This document shows positions 51,781 through 60,768 of a stretch of DNA of 64,000 bases, one piece after another. A model generated the notes under the pieces. It was not told where the DNA came from. It worked only from the letters and a program-made list of their open reading frames with translations, and ran no database searches. The stretch comes from JAJDTT01 sp022827025 (GTDB lineage Bacteria > Acidobacteriota > UBA6911 > RPQK01 > JAJDTT01), in the NCBI GenBank assembly GCA_965203535.1, contig OZ241897.1, positions 2,852,001 through 2,916,000 on the forward strand, written 5' to 3'. Positions within the stretch are counted from its first letter, which is position 1. Each line of letters opens with the position of its first letter. The translations under genes and the position numbers were made by a program.

Positions 51781-52827
51781 GTGATCATTGGCCTCACCGG
51801 TCGCAACGGTTCCGGCAAGGGCGTCGTGGCCGACTACCTGCAGACCAAGGGCTTCGGATTCTGGTCCCTCTCGGACGTCATTCGCGACGAGATCACTCGG
51901 CAGGGGTCAGAAGTGACGCGGCCCCGTCTCATCCATGTCGGGAGGGAGCTCCGGTCCAAGTACGGCAACGACCACCTGGCGCAGGAGATCCTTTCGAAGC
52001 TGCACGCCGATCGGAACTATGTCGTGGACTCCTTTCGCCACCCTTCGGAGGTCCGGGCATTTTCACGGCAGCCCGATTTCTACCTGGTGGAGGTGGAGGC
52101 GGAGGTCGAAGTTCGACATCGGCGCGTCTGCGCCCGAGCCCGCGAGAATGATCCCGTTACGCTGGAGCGGTTTCTCGAGCTGGAGCGGCAGGAGCTGTCC
52201 AGTCCGGACACGCAGGGGCAGCAGCTCCTGGCCACCGGCCGGTTGGCCAACGTCAGCTTTGCCAACAACGGCACGAAGCAGGACCTTCGGAGCGAGGTCG
52301 CCGATTGGTTGAAGCGAACGGCTCCCAAGATGACCCGGCCCGGATGGGATCCCTATTTCATGAAGCTGGCGCAGGTGGTCGCGCTCCGGAGCAACTGCAT
52401 CAAGCGCAAGGTGGGCGCCATCATCGTACGCGATCTGCGGGTCATATCGACGGGCTACAACGGCACTCCCCGCGGCACGCGAAACTGTTTTGAGGGGGGT
52501 TGCCCGCGCTGTGCCGGACTGGCGGACAGCGGCACGCAACTGGACGCCTGCCTCTGTTCCCATGCCGAGGAGAATGCCATCACCCAGGCGGCCTACCATG
52601 GAGTCAGCGTGAACGGGGGCGTTCTGTATACGACCTACTCGCCCTGCCTGACCTGCAGCAAGATGATCATCAACTCGGGAGTCCGCGAGGTGGTCTACAA
52701 CTTGGAGTATCCGCTTTCCGGGAGTTCGTTTCGGCTCCTCCGGGAGGCGTCGGTGGTGTGCCGCCGGTTGACCGTGGAAGAGGCCGCGGCGCCGCCGGAG
52801 ATCTCAGAGATACGACCTCCGAAGTGA
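51781..52827 (+). CDS. P-loop kinase - dCMP deaminase fusion protein
   Basis: 348 residues. The N-terminal 180 form a dNMP-kinase/dephospho-CoA-kinase-like P-loop domain, starting MIIGLTGRNGSGKGVVADYL with the Walker A GRNGSGKG. VVDSFRHPSEVRAF and an ARENDP lid-like segment follow. The C-terminal 165 are a ComEB-type dCMP deaminase: AIIVRDLRVISTGYNGTPRGTRNC, HAEENAI (His261, Glu263) and PCLTC (Cys289, Cys292), which bind zinc. Yeast-type dCMP deaminases have a similar P-loop N-terminus. It makes dUMP for thymidylate; the kinase part may be regulatory or catalytic. GTG 51781 chosen (the alternative GTG 51763 is less likely). It overlaps convergent pncB by 24 bases. Confidence 0.88.
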   Translation: MIIGLTGRNGSGKGVVADYLQTKGFGFWSLSDVIRDEITRQGSEVTRPRLIHVGRELRSKYGNDHLAQEILSKLHADRNYVVDSFRHPSEVRAFSRQPDFYLVEVEAEVEVRHRRVCARARENDPVTLERFLELERQELSSPDTQGQQLLATGRLANVSFANNGTKQDLRSEVADWLKRTAPKMTRPGWDPYFMKLAQVVALRSNCIKRKVGAIIVRDLRVISTGYNGTPRGTRNCFEGGCPRCAGLADSGTQLDACLCSHAEENAITQAAYHGVSVNGGVLYTTYSPCLTCSKMIINSGVREVVYNLEYPLSGSSFRLLREASVVCRRLTVEEAAAPPEISEIRPPK

Positions 52828-54165
52828 GCGTTCCGCCTCCTGCAGCCGTGGGCTGTGCCTGACGGAATACGGCTCGCCCTCCGGTTTCCACAATCGATCC
52901 GGCAAGCCATCCAACTGGGTCCGCGCGTCGTCTCTCGCCTGGCGGACGCCGGGAAGATCGACGGTTGCCTCGCCGGCCTCCACGTATTGAACCAGCAACG
53001 GAGAGTGTCCGTCCGGTGCGGGTTCCCCCTCGGCCGCCAAGAGGTCCCCAAGGAATTTCCGGCCCTCCCGGCGACGATACAGTTCCTTCCGAAGGGGAAA
53101 CGACGCCTTATCCCCGCTGATCTTCATCCGGGGCATGATCCGGCCCTCGTGGACCCGCTCCACCAGTTTGTAGACCAGGTCGCAGGTGGGGGCTTCCGGA
53201 CAGACAACCAGGTTGGTTCCCACGCCGTAGCCGTCGATGGGCGCTTCCCCCTCCGTCAGCGCCTTGACCTTCTCCGGGTCCAGATCCCCGCTGACCAGGA
53301 TCCGCGTCTCGTGGAGTCCGCTCCGGTCCAGGAGCGTGCGGGCCGCACGCGCCATTCGGTCCAGATCGCCGCTGTCCAGCCGCACTCCTTGTGCCGGCGA
53401 GGCGAGGCTGAGCGCGTTCCCGACGCCGCGGAGCGTGTCGTAGGTGTCCACAAGCAGAATCGTGTGCCGGGGGAAGGACCGTTGGAAGGCCTCGAAGGCG
53501 TGCTTCTCGTCGTCGAAGAATTGAATGAAGGAGTGGGCCATGGTGCCGTAGAGGGGAAGGCCGAGTTGCTGTCCGGCCAGAACGTTGCTGGTGCCGGCGC
53601 AGCCGCCGATGAACGATGCCCGGGCCGCGAGGAGGCCGGCCTGGGGCCCCTGCGCGCGGCGGCTGCCGAAGTCGATCACCGGTCGGCCCCGGGCGGCGCG
53701 GCAGAGCAGGCTCGCCTTGGTGGCCACCGTCGTCTGGTAGCTGATCGACGCGATCAGGTAGGTCTCCAGGAGTTGCGCCTCCATGACGGGGGCCCGGACC
53801 TGGAGAACCGGTTCGTGAGGGAAAAACGGGGTTCCCTCGGGCAAGGCCCAGAGATCTCCGCTGAACCGGAAATCACGGAGATAGTCGAAGAACGCCGGAG
53901 AGACCCTGCGGAAGACGTCCAGGTCTCGCAGCCAGGCCAGGACCTCTTCCGGAAAACGCAAGTTCAGAACCTGGTGCAGCGCCTGTTCCAGACCGGCGGC
54001 GACCAGAAAGCTCCTCTCCGCCGGCAACCGGCGGGTAAAGAGTTCGAAAGTGGCCCGCTCCTCGGAGAACCCCGCCTCGAAGTAGGCGGCGAGCATGGTC
54101 AATTCGTAAAGGTCGGTGTGGATGCCCAGGGTTTCCTGGGAGGGAAACAAGGGCCGTAGCTTCAT
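52804..54165 (-). CDS. pncB: Nicotinate phosphoribosyltransferase
   Basis: NAD salvage from nicotinate. 453 residues with LGIHTDLYELTMLAAYFEAG at the N-terminus, VIDFGSRRAQGPQAGLLAARASFIGGCAGTSN, GTMAHSFIQFF with the phosphorylatable His, and VRLDSGDLDRMA with DGYGVGTNLV (PRPP and phosphate contacts). It follows purB with a four-base ATGA overlap, third in walJ-purB-pncB. Confidence 0.95.
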   Translation of the reverse strand: MKLRPLFPSQETLGIHTDLYELTMLAAYFEAGFSEERATFELFTRRLPAERSFLVAAGLEQALHQVLNLRFPEEVLAWLRDLDVFRRVSPAFFDYLRDFRFSGDLWALPEGTPFFPHEPVLQVRAPVMEAQLLETYLIASISYQTTVATKASLLCRAARGRPVIDFGSRRAQGPQAGLLAARASFIGGCAGTSNVLAGQQLGLPLYGTMAHSFIQFFDDEKHAFEAFQRSFPRHTILLVDTYDTLRGVGNALSLASPAQGVRLDSGDLDRMARAARTLLDRSGLHETRILVSGDLDPEKVKALTEGEAPIDGYGVGTNLVVCPEAPTCDLVYKLVERVHEGRIMPRMKISGDKASFPLRKELYRRREGRKFLGDLLAAEGEPAPDGHSPLLVQYVEAGEATVDLPGVRQARDDARTQLDGLPDRLWKPEGEPYSVRHSPRLQEAERSLRRSYL

Positions 54166-55460
54166 GCTTCGGGAAACACGCGGCCAAAGACCGTGTCGAC
54201 GTGCTCAAGAGTCTGCCGGAGGTCGAAGGCGGCTTCGATCTGGCTCGGCGAGAGGTGGGATCGGATGTCGGAATCGGCGAGGATCAGCGTCTTGAAGTCG
54301 CACCTTTCGTTCCAGACCCGGAGGGCGTTGCGTTGGACCCATTCGTAGGCCTGGCTGCGGAGAACGCCCGCCATGACCAGCTTCAGCAACAAGGTGCCGG
54401 AATAAACGAGCCCCCCCATCAGCTCCAGGTTGGCCAGCATTCTCTCCCGGTTCACCACCAGGTTGTCCACCACCCGTCCCAGGCGCAGGGTGAGGTAGTG
54501 GGCCAGTGTCGTGCTGTCAGGAAGAATGACCCGCTCCACCGAGGAGTGGGAGATGTCCCGCTCGTGCCAGAGGGGGATGTTCTCCAGCCCCGCCAGCGCA
54601 TTGGCCCGAAGCACCCGGGAAAGTCCGCTCACGTTCTCGGAGCTGATGGGGTTCTTCTTGTGGGGCATGGCGGAGCTGCCGGTCTGTCCGGTGCGGAAGG
54701 CCTCGCTGGCTTCGCCCACTTCGGTCCGCTGCAGATGCCGGATTTCGGTGGCGATCTTGTCGTAGGTCGAACCCAGGATGGCCAAGGTGCACAGGTACTC
54801 GGCGTGGCGGTCCCGCTGCAGGGTCTGCGTGGAGGCGGCGGCATAACCGATGCCGAGGGCGGCACAGACCTTCTCCTCGACCTCGGGAGGGAGGTGGGAA
54901 AAGGTGCCCACGGGGCCGCTGATCTTGCCCACCTCCAGACCCGCGCGGGCCTTCCGGAAGCGCTCCAGGTTGCGCTCCATTTCCGAGTACCAGATGGTCA
55001 CTTTGAGGCCGAACGTGGTGGGCTCGGCATGGATCCCGTGGGTCCGTCCCATCATCGGCGTGTCCTTGTACCGGTGGGCCTTGCGGCGCAGCACCTCCAG
55101 AAAGGTCACGATGGCGGATTCGATCAACTCGGAGGCTTCCTTGACCTGGAGCGCCTGGGCCGTGTCCACGACATCCGTGGAGGTCAGACCCATGTGGATG
55201 AACCGGGAAGAGGGTCCGACCACTTCCGAGACGGCCCGGATGAAGGCCACGACGTCGTGACGCGTGACCGCCTCGATCTCGTGGATCCGTTCGACGGAAA
55301 ACCCCGCCTTTTCGCGGATTTCCGACATGGCCGCCGGGGGGATGCGCCCGGCGTCGCTGAGCACCTGGCAGACGGCCACCTCCACGTCGAGCCACTTCCG
55401 GAACTTGTTTTCTTCAGACCAGATCCGGGCCATTTCGGGCCGGCTGTACCGGGGAATCAT
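54162..55460 (-). CDS. purB: Adenylosuccinate lyase
   Basis: Two steps of purine synthesis (SAICAR and adenylosuccinate cleavage). 432 residues: MIPRYSRPEMARIWSEENKFRKWL start, HMGLTSTDVVDTAQ, MMGRTHGIHAEPTTFG with the catalytic His, and the mobile signature loop GSSAMPHKKNPISSENVSGL. ATG 55460 overlaps the end of the walJ-like gene (ATGA); the longer frame upstream is a shadow. Confidence 0.96.
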   Translation of the reverse strand: MIPRYSRPEMARIWSEENKFRKWLDVEVAVCQVLSDAGRIPPAAMSEIREKAGFSVERIHEIEAVTRHDVVAFIRAVSEVVGPSSRFIHMGLTSTDVVDTAQALQVKEASELIESAIVTFLEVLRRKAHRYKDTPMMGRTHGIHAEPTTFGLKVTIWYSEMERNLERFRKARAGLEVGKISGPVGTFSHLPPEVEEKVCAALGIGYAAASTQTLQRDRHAEYLCTLAILGSTYDKIATEIRHLQRTEVGEASEAFRTGQTGSSAMPHKKNPISSENVSGLSRVLRANALAGLENIPLWHERDISHSSVERVILPDSTTLAHYLTLRLGRVVDNLVVNRERMLANLELMGGLVYSGTLLLKLVMAGVLRSQAYEWVQRNALRVWNERCDFKTLILADSDIRSHLSPSQIEAAFDLRQTLEHVDTVFGRVFPEA

Positions 55461-56236
55461 AGGTCCAGAACTATGGAGGGCCGGTTCTGGTGAGTCAAGT
55501 GAACCCGGGGGCCGGATTCGCCCCTTGTGGCGGCGCCGAAGAGAGCCGCCGAGACCTGTTCCAGGGCCAGTTGGGGATGGTTGTTGGTGCGGCTCAGGTG
55601 GGCCAGGAGGATGTGCTTCGTCTTGCCGCCCAGGTGAGTCTTGAGGCACCGGCCCAGGGCAAGGTTGGAAAGGTGGCCCTTGGGCCCCAGCAGCCGTTGC
55701 TTGAGGAGCCAGGGGTAAGGACCGGCCCGCACCATCTCCTCGTCGTGGTTGGACTCCAGGATCAACCAGTCGCAGTCGGCCAGAGGTTCCGTGATTTCCG
55801 GGGTCGGTTCACCCAGGTCGGTGGCAAGCAGGCCTTGAATCCCTTCGGCGGCAAAGTGGAACCCGACCGGTTGGGCCGCGTCGTGGGACACGGGGAGGCC
55901 TTCGACCTCCAGGTCGCCGATGTGAAACGGAGACCCCACGCCGACGATCTTCACCCGGTCCACTTCCTGAAGCGCGGGGCTCGCCCGCAAGGTCCCCTCG
56001 GTCAGGAATACGGGGACTTCCTTCTTCCGGACCAGGGCCGGGACGCCGCTGACGTGATCCGTGTGTTCGTGGGTCAGGAGGAGAGCGTCCAGACCATCCA
56101 GGGACAGTCCCGCCTGCTGGAGGCGCCGGTCAAGGCTCCGCCGGCCGAAGCCCAGATCGACCAGAATCCGGGCCTTCGGGGTCGCGATGTAGGTGCAGTT
56201 TCCCGCGCTGCCACTTCCCAGAACGCAGATTTTCAT
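55457..56236 (-). CDS. MBL-fold metallohydrolase, WalJ/YycJ-like
   Basis: 259 residues. MKICVLGSGSAGNCTYIATPKARILVDLGFG at the start, metal motif LLLTHEHTDHVSGVPAL, VSHDAAQPVGF, LLATDLGEP and HLSRTNNHPQLA. This is the YycJ/WalJ subgroup, a 5'-3' exonuclease-like enzyme linked to mismatch repair in Bacillus (family knowledge). First gene of a minus-strand operon with purB and pncB. Confidence 0.92.
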   Translation of the reverse strand: MKICVLGSGSAGNCTYIATPKARILVDLGFGRRSLDRRLQQAGLSLDGLDALLLTHEHTDHVSGVPALVRKKEVPVFLTEGTLRASPALQEVDRVKIVGVGSPFHIGDLEVEGLPVSHDAAQPVGFHFAAEGIQGLLATDLGEPTPEITEPLADCDWLILESNHDEEMVRAGPYPWLLKQRLLGPKGHLSNLALGRCLKTHLGGKTKHILLAHLSRTNNHPQLALEQVSAALFGAATRGESGPRVHLTHQNRPSIVLDL

Positions 56237-56245
56237 GCTGGAGTC

Positions 56246-56292
56246 CGGCTGCGCCGATCGAATGCCATGATGGCGTTTCGCGCCGGCTGTTA
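56246..56292 (+). repeat. Half copy (D) of the MITE-like repeat
   Basis: About 46 bases matching the right arm (CGATCGAATGCCATGATGGC...GCCGGCTGTTA). It lies between the divergent walJ-like and mtaB genes, and its terminal CTGTTA continues into GAAT to form an extended -10. Confidence 0.65.
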
Positions 56293-56296
56293 GAAT
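56288..56296 (+). promoter_or_regulatory. Extended -10 promoter of mtaB, partly built from a repeat terminus
   Basis: TGTTAGAAT (TGn plus TAGAAT). The first five bases are the end of repeat copy D. Predicted leader about 55 bases, with AAGGCGG before the GTG at 56357. Confidence 0.4.
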
Positions 56297-56356
56297 CTAC
56301 CAGCCTGGTGTGAAAGGGATGATGGGATCCTCGACCGGGAGAAAAGGCGGAATCAG

Positions 56357-57709
56357 GTGACACCCAGTTTCCATGTCTTCAGCTTCGGCTGCCGCACCAA
56401 CCAGTCCGACAGCGCCGCCATCCGGCGCGACTTCCTGGGGCGCGGTTACCGGGAGGCATGGGACTGGCGGACGGCGGGCGTCATCGTCGTCAACTCCTGT
56501 ACCGTCACGCATCGATCCGATCAGCAGGTGCGGCAACTGGTCCGCCGGTTCCACCGCGAAAACGGGGCCGCCCGGATCGTGGTGACCGGTTGCTACGCCC
56601 AGCGGGATCCGGAGAGCCTGTCCCGAATACCGGGAGTCGAAGCCGTCATCGGCAACACTCACAAGAGTGATCTGGTGGGGATCGTGGACACGACGACGGC
56701 GTCCGCCCCGACGGCGGACGAGCTGGCGGACGTGTACCGGCAGGAGTTCGTCAAGGTCCGCACCATGGAGGACCCCGCCGCCGGCTCGCCGGGGCGTCGA
56801 GTCCGGCCCTTCGTCAAGATCCAGGATGGCTGCGACGCCAAGTGCACATACTGCATCATCCCGCTGGTTCGCGGACCCGGACGGAGCCTGCCGCCGGAGC
56901 AGGTTCTGGCCCAGGTGCGGGACCTGGCCCGCAAGGGGTTCCAGGAGGTGGTTCTGACCGGGATCCACATTGGAACCTACGGGATGCATTTGAAGCCGCG
57001 CTATCCTCTGGACCGGCTTCTGGCGGCCGTCGCCGAGACGCCGGGTCTGGCCCGGGTGCGGCTGAGCTCCATCGAGCCCATGGCGCTGTCCCGGCGGGTG
57101 ATCGAGTTGGCGGCCGGGAACGACAAGATCTGCCCTCACTTCCACATCTGCCTGCAGAGCGGGAGCAACCGGATCCTGAGGAAGATGTTGCGCCCGTACG
57201 ACACCTCCAGGTTTGGAGAGATCGTGCAGGAGATCCGGGCCAGGTTGCCCCAGGCGTCCATCGGAACCGACCTGGTGGTGGGATTTCCCGGAGAGACCGC
57301 CCGGAACCACCTGGAAACCGTCCGCTTCGTCCAGGCCATGCCCTTCACCTATCTCCACGTGTTCCCTTACAGCGACCGGCCGGGAACCCGTGCCTCCGCC
57401 ATGCGGTCCAAGGTCGACCCGCGGGTTCGCCGGCAGCGGTGTTGGGAGTTGAGGCAGATTTCGGCGGCAAAGAATCGCGCCTTCCGGCGGCGGTTCATCG
57501 GCAGGAAGCTCCCGGTCCTGACCCTGGGAGAGTCTGCCTCCGGGAGGTGGGAGGGGATCTCGGCAAACTACATCAAGGTTCGTTTTCCGGTCCCCGTGGC
57601 GCCCAACAGAATTGTCCGGGTCGAGGCGGTCGGGGAGACGGAGGATGGGCTGGCCGCGAACCCGGGGCCGGCGGGTCAACCGTCGAGGACGACGCAGGCC
57701 ACTGCGTAG
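56357..57709 (+). CDS. mtaB: tRNA t6A37 methylthiotransferase
   Basis: Radical SAM enzyme converting t6A37 to ms2t6A37 in tRNA. 450 residues: N-terminal MTTase domain with cluster cysteines 12 (FGCRTNQSD), 48 (NSCTVT) and 79 (TGCYAQ), radical SAM cysteines C159-x3-C163-x2-C166 (DGCDAKCTYCIIP), and a weak TRAM-like C-terminus. The FGCRTNQSD start and length favour MtaB over MiaB or RimO. GTG start 56357. Overlaps convergent acpS by 34 bases. Confidence 0.93.
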   Translation: MTPSFHVFSFGCRTNQSDSAAIRRDFLGRGYREAWDWRTAGVIVVNSCTVTHRSDQQVRQLVRRFHRENGAARIVVTGCYAQRDPESLSRIPGVEAVIGNTHKSDLVGIVDTTTASAPTADELADVYRQEFVKVRTMEDPAAGSPGRRVRPFVKIQDGCDAKCTYCIIPLVRGPGRSLPPEQVLAQVRDLARKGFQEVVLTGIHIGTYGMHLKPRYPLDRLLAAVAETPGLARVRLSSIEPMALSRRVIELAAGNDKICPHFHICLQSGSNRILRKMLRPYDTSRFGEIVQEIRARLPQASIGTDLVVGFPGETARNHLETVRFVQAMPFTYLHVFPYSDRPGTRASAMRSKVDPRVRRQRCWELRQISAAKNRAFRRRFIGRKLPVLTLGESASGRWEGISANYIKVRFPVPVAPNRIVRVEAVGETEDGLAANPGPAGQPSRTTQATA

Positions 57710-58050
57710 TCGGTGGCGTGGGTGATGGTGAGGTGGCTTCTTCGAGCCTTCGATTCCTCGAAGATGGCCGCCGCTTTACCGTAAAGGGTCAACCGGGGCT
57801 CGCCCCTCGGTCCGGCCGTGGTTTCGACGTCGCGCCACCGGATCCCGGCCTGCCAACCGGTCCCCAGAGCCTTCAGGGCCGCTTCCTTGGCCGCGAACCG
57901 CCCGGCGAAATGCTGATATTTGTTTTTTCGCTGGGAGCAGTACCGTATTTCCTCAGGGGTGAAGACTCGTTCGGTGATGGATTTGCTGCCACGCAAGGCC
58001 TTGGCGATGCGCGCGACCTCCACGATGTCCAGTCCGATTCCGACGACCAT
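57676..58050 (-). CDS. acpS: Holo-[acyl-carrier-protein] synthase
   Basis: Transfers phosphopantetheine to acyl carrier proteins, and could load the carrier domain of the ElbD-like enzyme. 124 residues: MVVGIGLDIVEVARIAKAL with the metal Asp8, and FAAKEAALKALGTGW with the catalytic Glu and Lys. Confidence 0.95.
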   Translation of the reverse strand: MVVGIGLDIVEVARIAKALRGSKSITERVFTPEEIRYCSQRKNKYQHFAGRFAAKEAALKALGTGWQAGIRWRDVETTAGPRGEPRLTLYGKAAAIFEESKARRSHLTITHATDYAVACVVLDG

Positions 58051-58109
58051 GGCGAACCCTCTGTGAACGGCGCACAGTTTACTGTGAGGGGGTTGTCAGT
58101 TCCAGGCCA

Positions 58110-58118
58110 TGTTACGCT
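58110..58118 (+). promoter_or_regulatory. Extended -10 of a probably leaderless pgeF transcript
   Basis: TGTTACGCT ends 8 bases before the GTG at 58127. Confidence 0.35.
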
Positions 58119-58126
58119 GGCAGGCC

Positions 58127-58900
58127 GTGATGCTGGAGAAGACGGCCGGTGATTTCCCCTATCTTGCGTTCCGGGGCCTGACGGGGATCCCGGGTTTCGT
58201 GCACGCCGTCACGACGCGCGCGACTGACGGATCCAGGGAGGCTCCTCCGACCGGTCGTTCGCCGGAACCGGACGAGAAATTTCTGGCGGCGCTCGGGATA
58301 CCCGCCCGGAAACTGATTCTGTTGGAACAGGAGCATGCGGACGAGGTGCTGGTGGTGGAAACAGGAAGGCCGGCTTGCGGCGCCGGCCTTCCTCCGGCGG
58401 ATGCCGTGGTTCTGACCGCCCCCGGCTGGTACGCGGCGATCCGGACGGCGGATTGCCTCTCCGTGGTGGTCGTGGACCCGGAGCGGCGGGTCCTGGGATT
58501 GGTGCACGCCGGCTGGCGGGGAACCTGCAGGGGCGTGACCGCCAAGGCGGCCGCCCGCTTTCTCCGGCTGACGGGCGCGGACCCGGAGGACCTCCGAGTC
58601 GCGTTCGGCCCCTGCATCCGGAGTTGTTGTTACGAGGTCGGCGAGGAGGTCCGGGTTGCCTTCCGGGACCGGGGGCACGAAACGGAGAAGATCTTCCAGG
58701 GGAGGTGTCTCGACCTGATCCAGGCCAATCGGCTCCAACTGGAGCAACTGGGCGTCAGGCGCATTTCGGACTCCGGCCTCTGTACCTCCTGCGGCAACGA
58801 CCGGTTCTATTCCTACCGGCGGGAGAAGACGGAACGGAGGATGTGGACCGTGGCCGGATTCCGCCCCGACTCGGCGCAAAACCTCCCATCCCTGACGTAG
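58127..58900 (+). CDS. pgeF: Laccase-domain protein PgeF (YfiH family)
   Basis: 257 residues. Zinc-dependent YfiH family, reported as a purine nucleoside phosphorylase and peptidoglycan editing factor. Motifs: LLEQEHADEVLVV, AIRTADCLSVVVVDPERRVLGLVHAGWRGTCRGV with the zinc His and Cys, and FGPCIRSCCYEVGEEV. GTG 58127 chosen because an extended -10 lies just upstream; ATG 58109 or 58130 are alternatives. Confidence 0.9.
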   Translation: MMLEKTAGDFPYLAFRGLTGIPGFVHAVTTRATDGSREAPPTGRSPEPDEKFLAALGIPARKLILLEQEHADEVLVVETGRPACGAGLPPADAVVLTAPGWYAAIRTADCLSVVVVDPERRVLGLVHAGWRGTCRGVTAKAAARFLRLTGADPEDLRVAFGPCIRSCCYEVGEEVRVAFRDRGHETEKIFQGRCLDLIQANRLQLEQLGVRRISDSGLCTSCGNDRFYSYRREKTERRMWTVAGFRPDSAQNLPSLT

Positions 58901-58951
58901 GGCGCCGCCATCCTGGTCCGGACGAACCGCCAAGCAGGCTGGTCCCCGGAG

Positions 58952-59434
58952 TCAGAGTTGGATGCTCTCGATTTTCTTCTGTTGCGCCGCCTTGTAGGCC
59001 CGCAGCTTGTCCTGAAGTCCCGTATCGCTGCGGCTCAGGATCTGGACCGCCACCAGGCCCGCGTTGCGGGCCCCCGCCTTGCCGATGGCCATGGTGGACA
59101 CAGGCACGCCGCCCGGCATCTGCACCGTAGCGAGCAGGGCGTCCAAGCCTTTCAGCGGCGAAGAGTCGATGGGAATGCCGATCACCGGCAGAATGGTGTG
59201 AGCCGCCAGCACGCCGGCCAAGTGGGCGGCCGCACCGGCTCCTGCGATCAACACCTGTATGCCACGCCCCTCCGCCTCCTGTGCAAAGTCCTGGGTCAGA
59301 GAGGGAGACCGGTGAGCCGAGAGAACCCGCATGTCGTAGGGAACACCGAAGTCTTCCAGGATCTTGCTCGCTTCCTGCATCACCCCGAGATCGGAAACGC
59401 TTCCCATGAGGATGCCGACTTTCGGTGCGCTCAT
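58952..59434 (-). CDS. purE: N5-carboxyaminoimidazole ribonucleotide mutase
   Basis: Purine synthesis. 160 residues: VGILMGSVSDLGVMQEASKILEDFGVPYDMRVLSAHRSP, IAGAGAAAHLAGVLAAHTILPVIGIPI and VQMPGGVPVSTMAIGKAGARNAG, the class I (bacterial) pattern that works with PurK. purK is not in the window. Follows purD by 15 bases. Confidence 0.96.
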   Translation of the reverse strand: MSAPKVGILMGSVSDLGVMQEASKILEDFGVPYDMRVLSAHRSPSLTQDFAQEAEGRGIQVLIAGAGAAAHLAGVLAAHTILPVIGIPIDSSPLKGLDALLATVQMPGGVPVSTMAIGKAGARNAGLVAVQILSRSDTGLQDKLRAYKAAQQKKIESIQL

Positions 59435-59449
59435 TTTCGAATTCCTTTC

Positions 59450-60730
59450 TTATTGGGCAAGCCGCCTGTAGGCGATGTCTCGCCGATAGTAAATGCCGTC
59501 GAAGTGGATCTCCTTCAACCCCGAATAGGCGCGGCGCACCGCGTCGTCGAGAGAAGGAGCGAGCGCCGTGACGCCCAGCACCCTCCCGCCGCTGGTCACG
59601 AACCGGCCGTCTGCGTGGGAAGTACCGGCATGGAACACCACCAGGTTCTCCAACCGGGCCGCATTCGCCAGTCCCGAGATCTCCTGTCCCTTGGGGTAGG
59701 ACCCCGGGTACCCTTCGGCCGCGGCGACCACGCAGACCGCGGCTTCAGGAGTCCACTCGGCTTGGGTGGAGGCCAGGTCGCCGCGGGCCGCCTGAAGCAG
59801 GAGGGTGGCGAGATCGCTCCGGAGCCGGGGAAGAATCACCTGCGCCTCCGGGTCTCCGAAACGCACGTTGTATTCCAGGACCTGGGGGCCGTCCGCAGTG
59901 AGCATCAATCCGGCGTAGAGGATTCCGGCGAAAGGCCGGCCCTCCCGGTTCATGCCGTCCACGGTGGGGAGAATGATTTCGTCGAGGATGCGCTGCCGCA
60001 GATCGGAAGACAGGAGGCCGTCCATGGAATAGGCTCCCATTCCGCCCGTGTTGGGCCCTCGGTCCCCTTCGAAGATCTGCTTGTGATCCTGGGAGGGGAC
60101 CATGGGGACCACGTTGCCGGCGCCGTCGGCCAGGACCATGAACGAAGCTTCCTCTCCCTGCAGAAACTCCTCGATCACCAGCCGGTCGCCGGCGGTTCCG
60201 AACCGCCTTGCGATCATGATCCGGTCGAGGGCCGCGACAGCCTCCTGCAGGTCGGCGCAGATCAGCACGCCCTTGCCGGCCGCCAGGCCGTCGGCCTTCA
60301 GCACCACGGGAAAGTCGAAGAATCCGCTCCGAAGCGCCCGTTCCGCGGCGGAAGGCCCGTCGAAAATCCGATAGGCGGCCGTCGGGATCTGGTGGCGGGC
60401 CATGAAATCCTTGGCGAAGGCCTTGCTCCCCTCCAGCCGCGCCGCCTCCGCCGAAGGACCCACGAGCGGCACTCCGGCCTGGCGAAAAAGGTCTCCGATG
60501 CCGTCCACCAGGCTGGCTTCCGGTCCGACAACAGTCAGGTCCACGCCTTGATCGACGGCGAAATCCAGCAGTTGCCGGAGAGAGAGCTGGGGAAGAAGAC
60601 GGGTCTTGGCGGCCGCCGCGATTCCGGCGTTTCCAGGTGAGCAGTATATCTCCCGGACCCGGTCGCTCAGGCCCAGCTTCCAGACCAGCGCGTGTTCTCT
60701 TCCGCCTGAGCCGACGACTAATATCTTCAC
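59450..60730 (-). CDS. purD: Phosphoribosylamine--glycine ligase
   Basis: ATP-grasp enzyme for GAR synthesis. 426 residues: VKILVVGSGGREHALVWKL at the N-terminus, VGPEASLVDGIGDLFRQAGVPLVGPSAEAARLEGSKAFAKDFM, and QDHKQIFEGDRGPNTGGMGAY. NVRFGDPEAQVILPRL with the metal-binding Glu and Asn is near the C-terminus. GTG 60730 is the family start; the frame to 60757 adds no homology. Middle gene of fmdB-purD-purE. Confidence 0.96.
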   Translation of the reverse strand: MKILVVGSGGREHALVWKLGLSDRVREIYCSPGNAGIAAAAKTRLLPQLSLRQLLDFAVDQGVDLTVVGPEASLVDGIGDLFRQAGVPLVGPSAEAARLEGSKAFAKDFMARHQIPTAAYRIFDGPSAAERALRSGFFDFPVVLKADGLAAGKGVLICADLQEAVAALDRIMIARRFGTAGDRLVIEEFLQGEEASFMVLADGAGNVVPMVPSQDHKQIFEGDRGPNTGGMGAYSMDGLLSSDLRQRILDEIILPTVDGMNREGRPFAGILYAGLMLTADGPQVLEYNVRFGDPEAQVILPRLRSDLATLLLQAARGDLASTQAEWTPEAAVCVVAAAEGYPGSYPKGQEISGLANAARLENLVVFHAGTSHADGRFVTSGGRVLGVTALAPSLDDAVRRAYSGLKEIHFDGIYYRRDIAYRRLAQ

Positions 60731-60768
60731 TCTGGTTTCGCGGCGGCCAGGCTGCAACCGTGCCTGGG

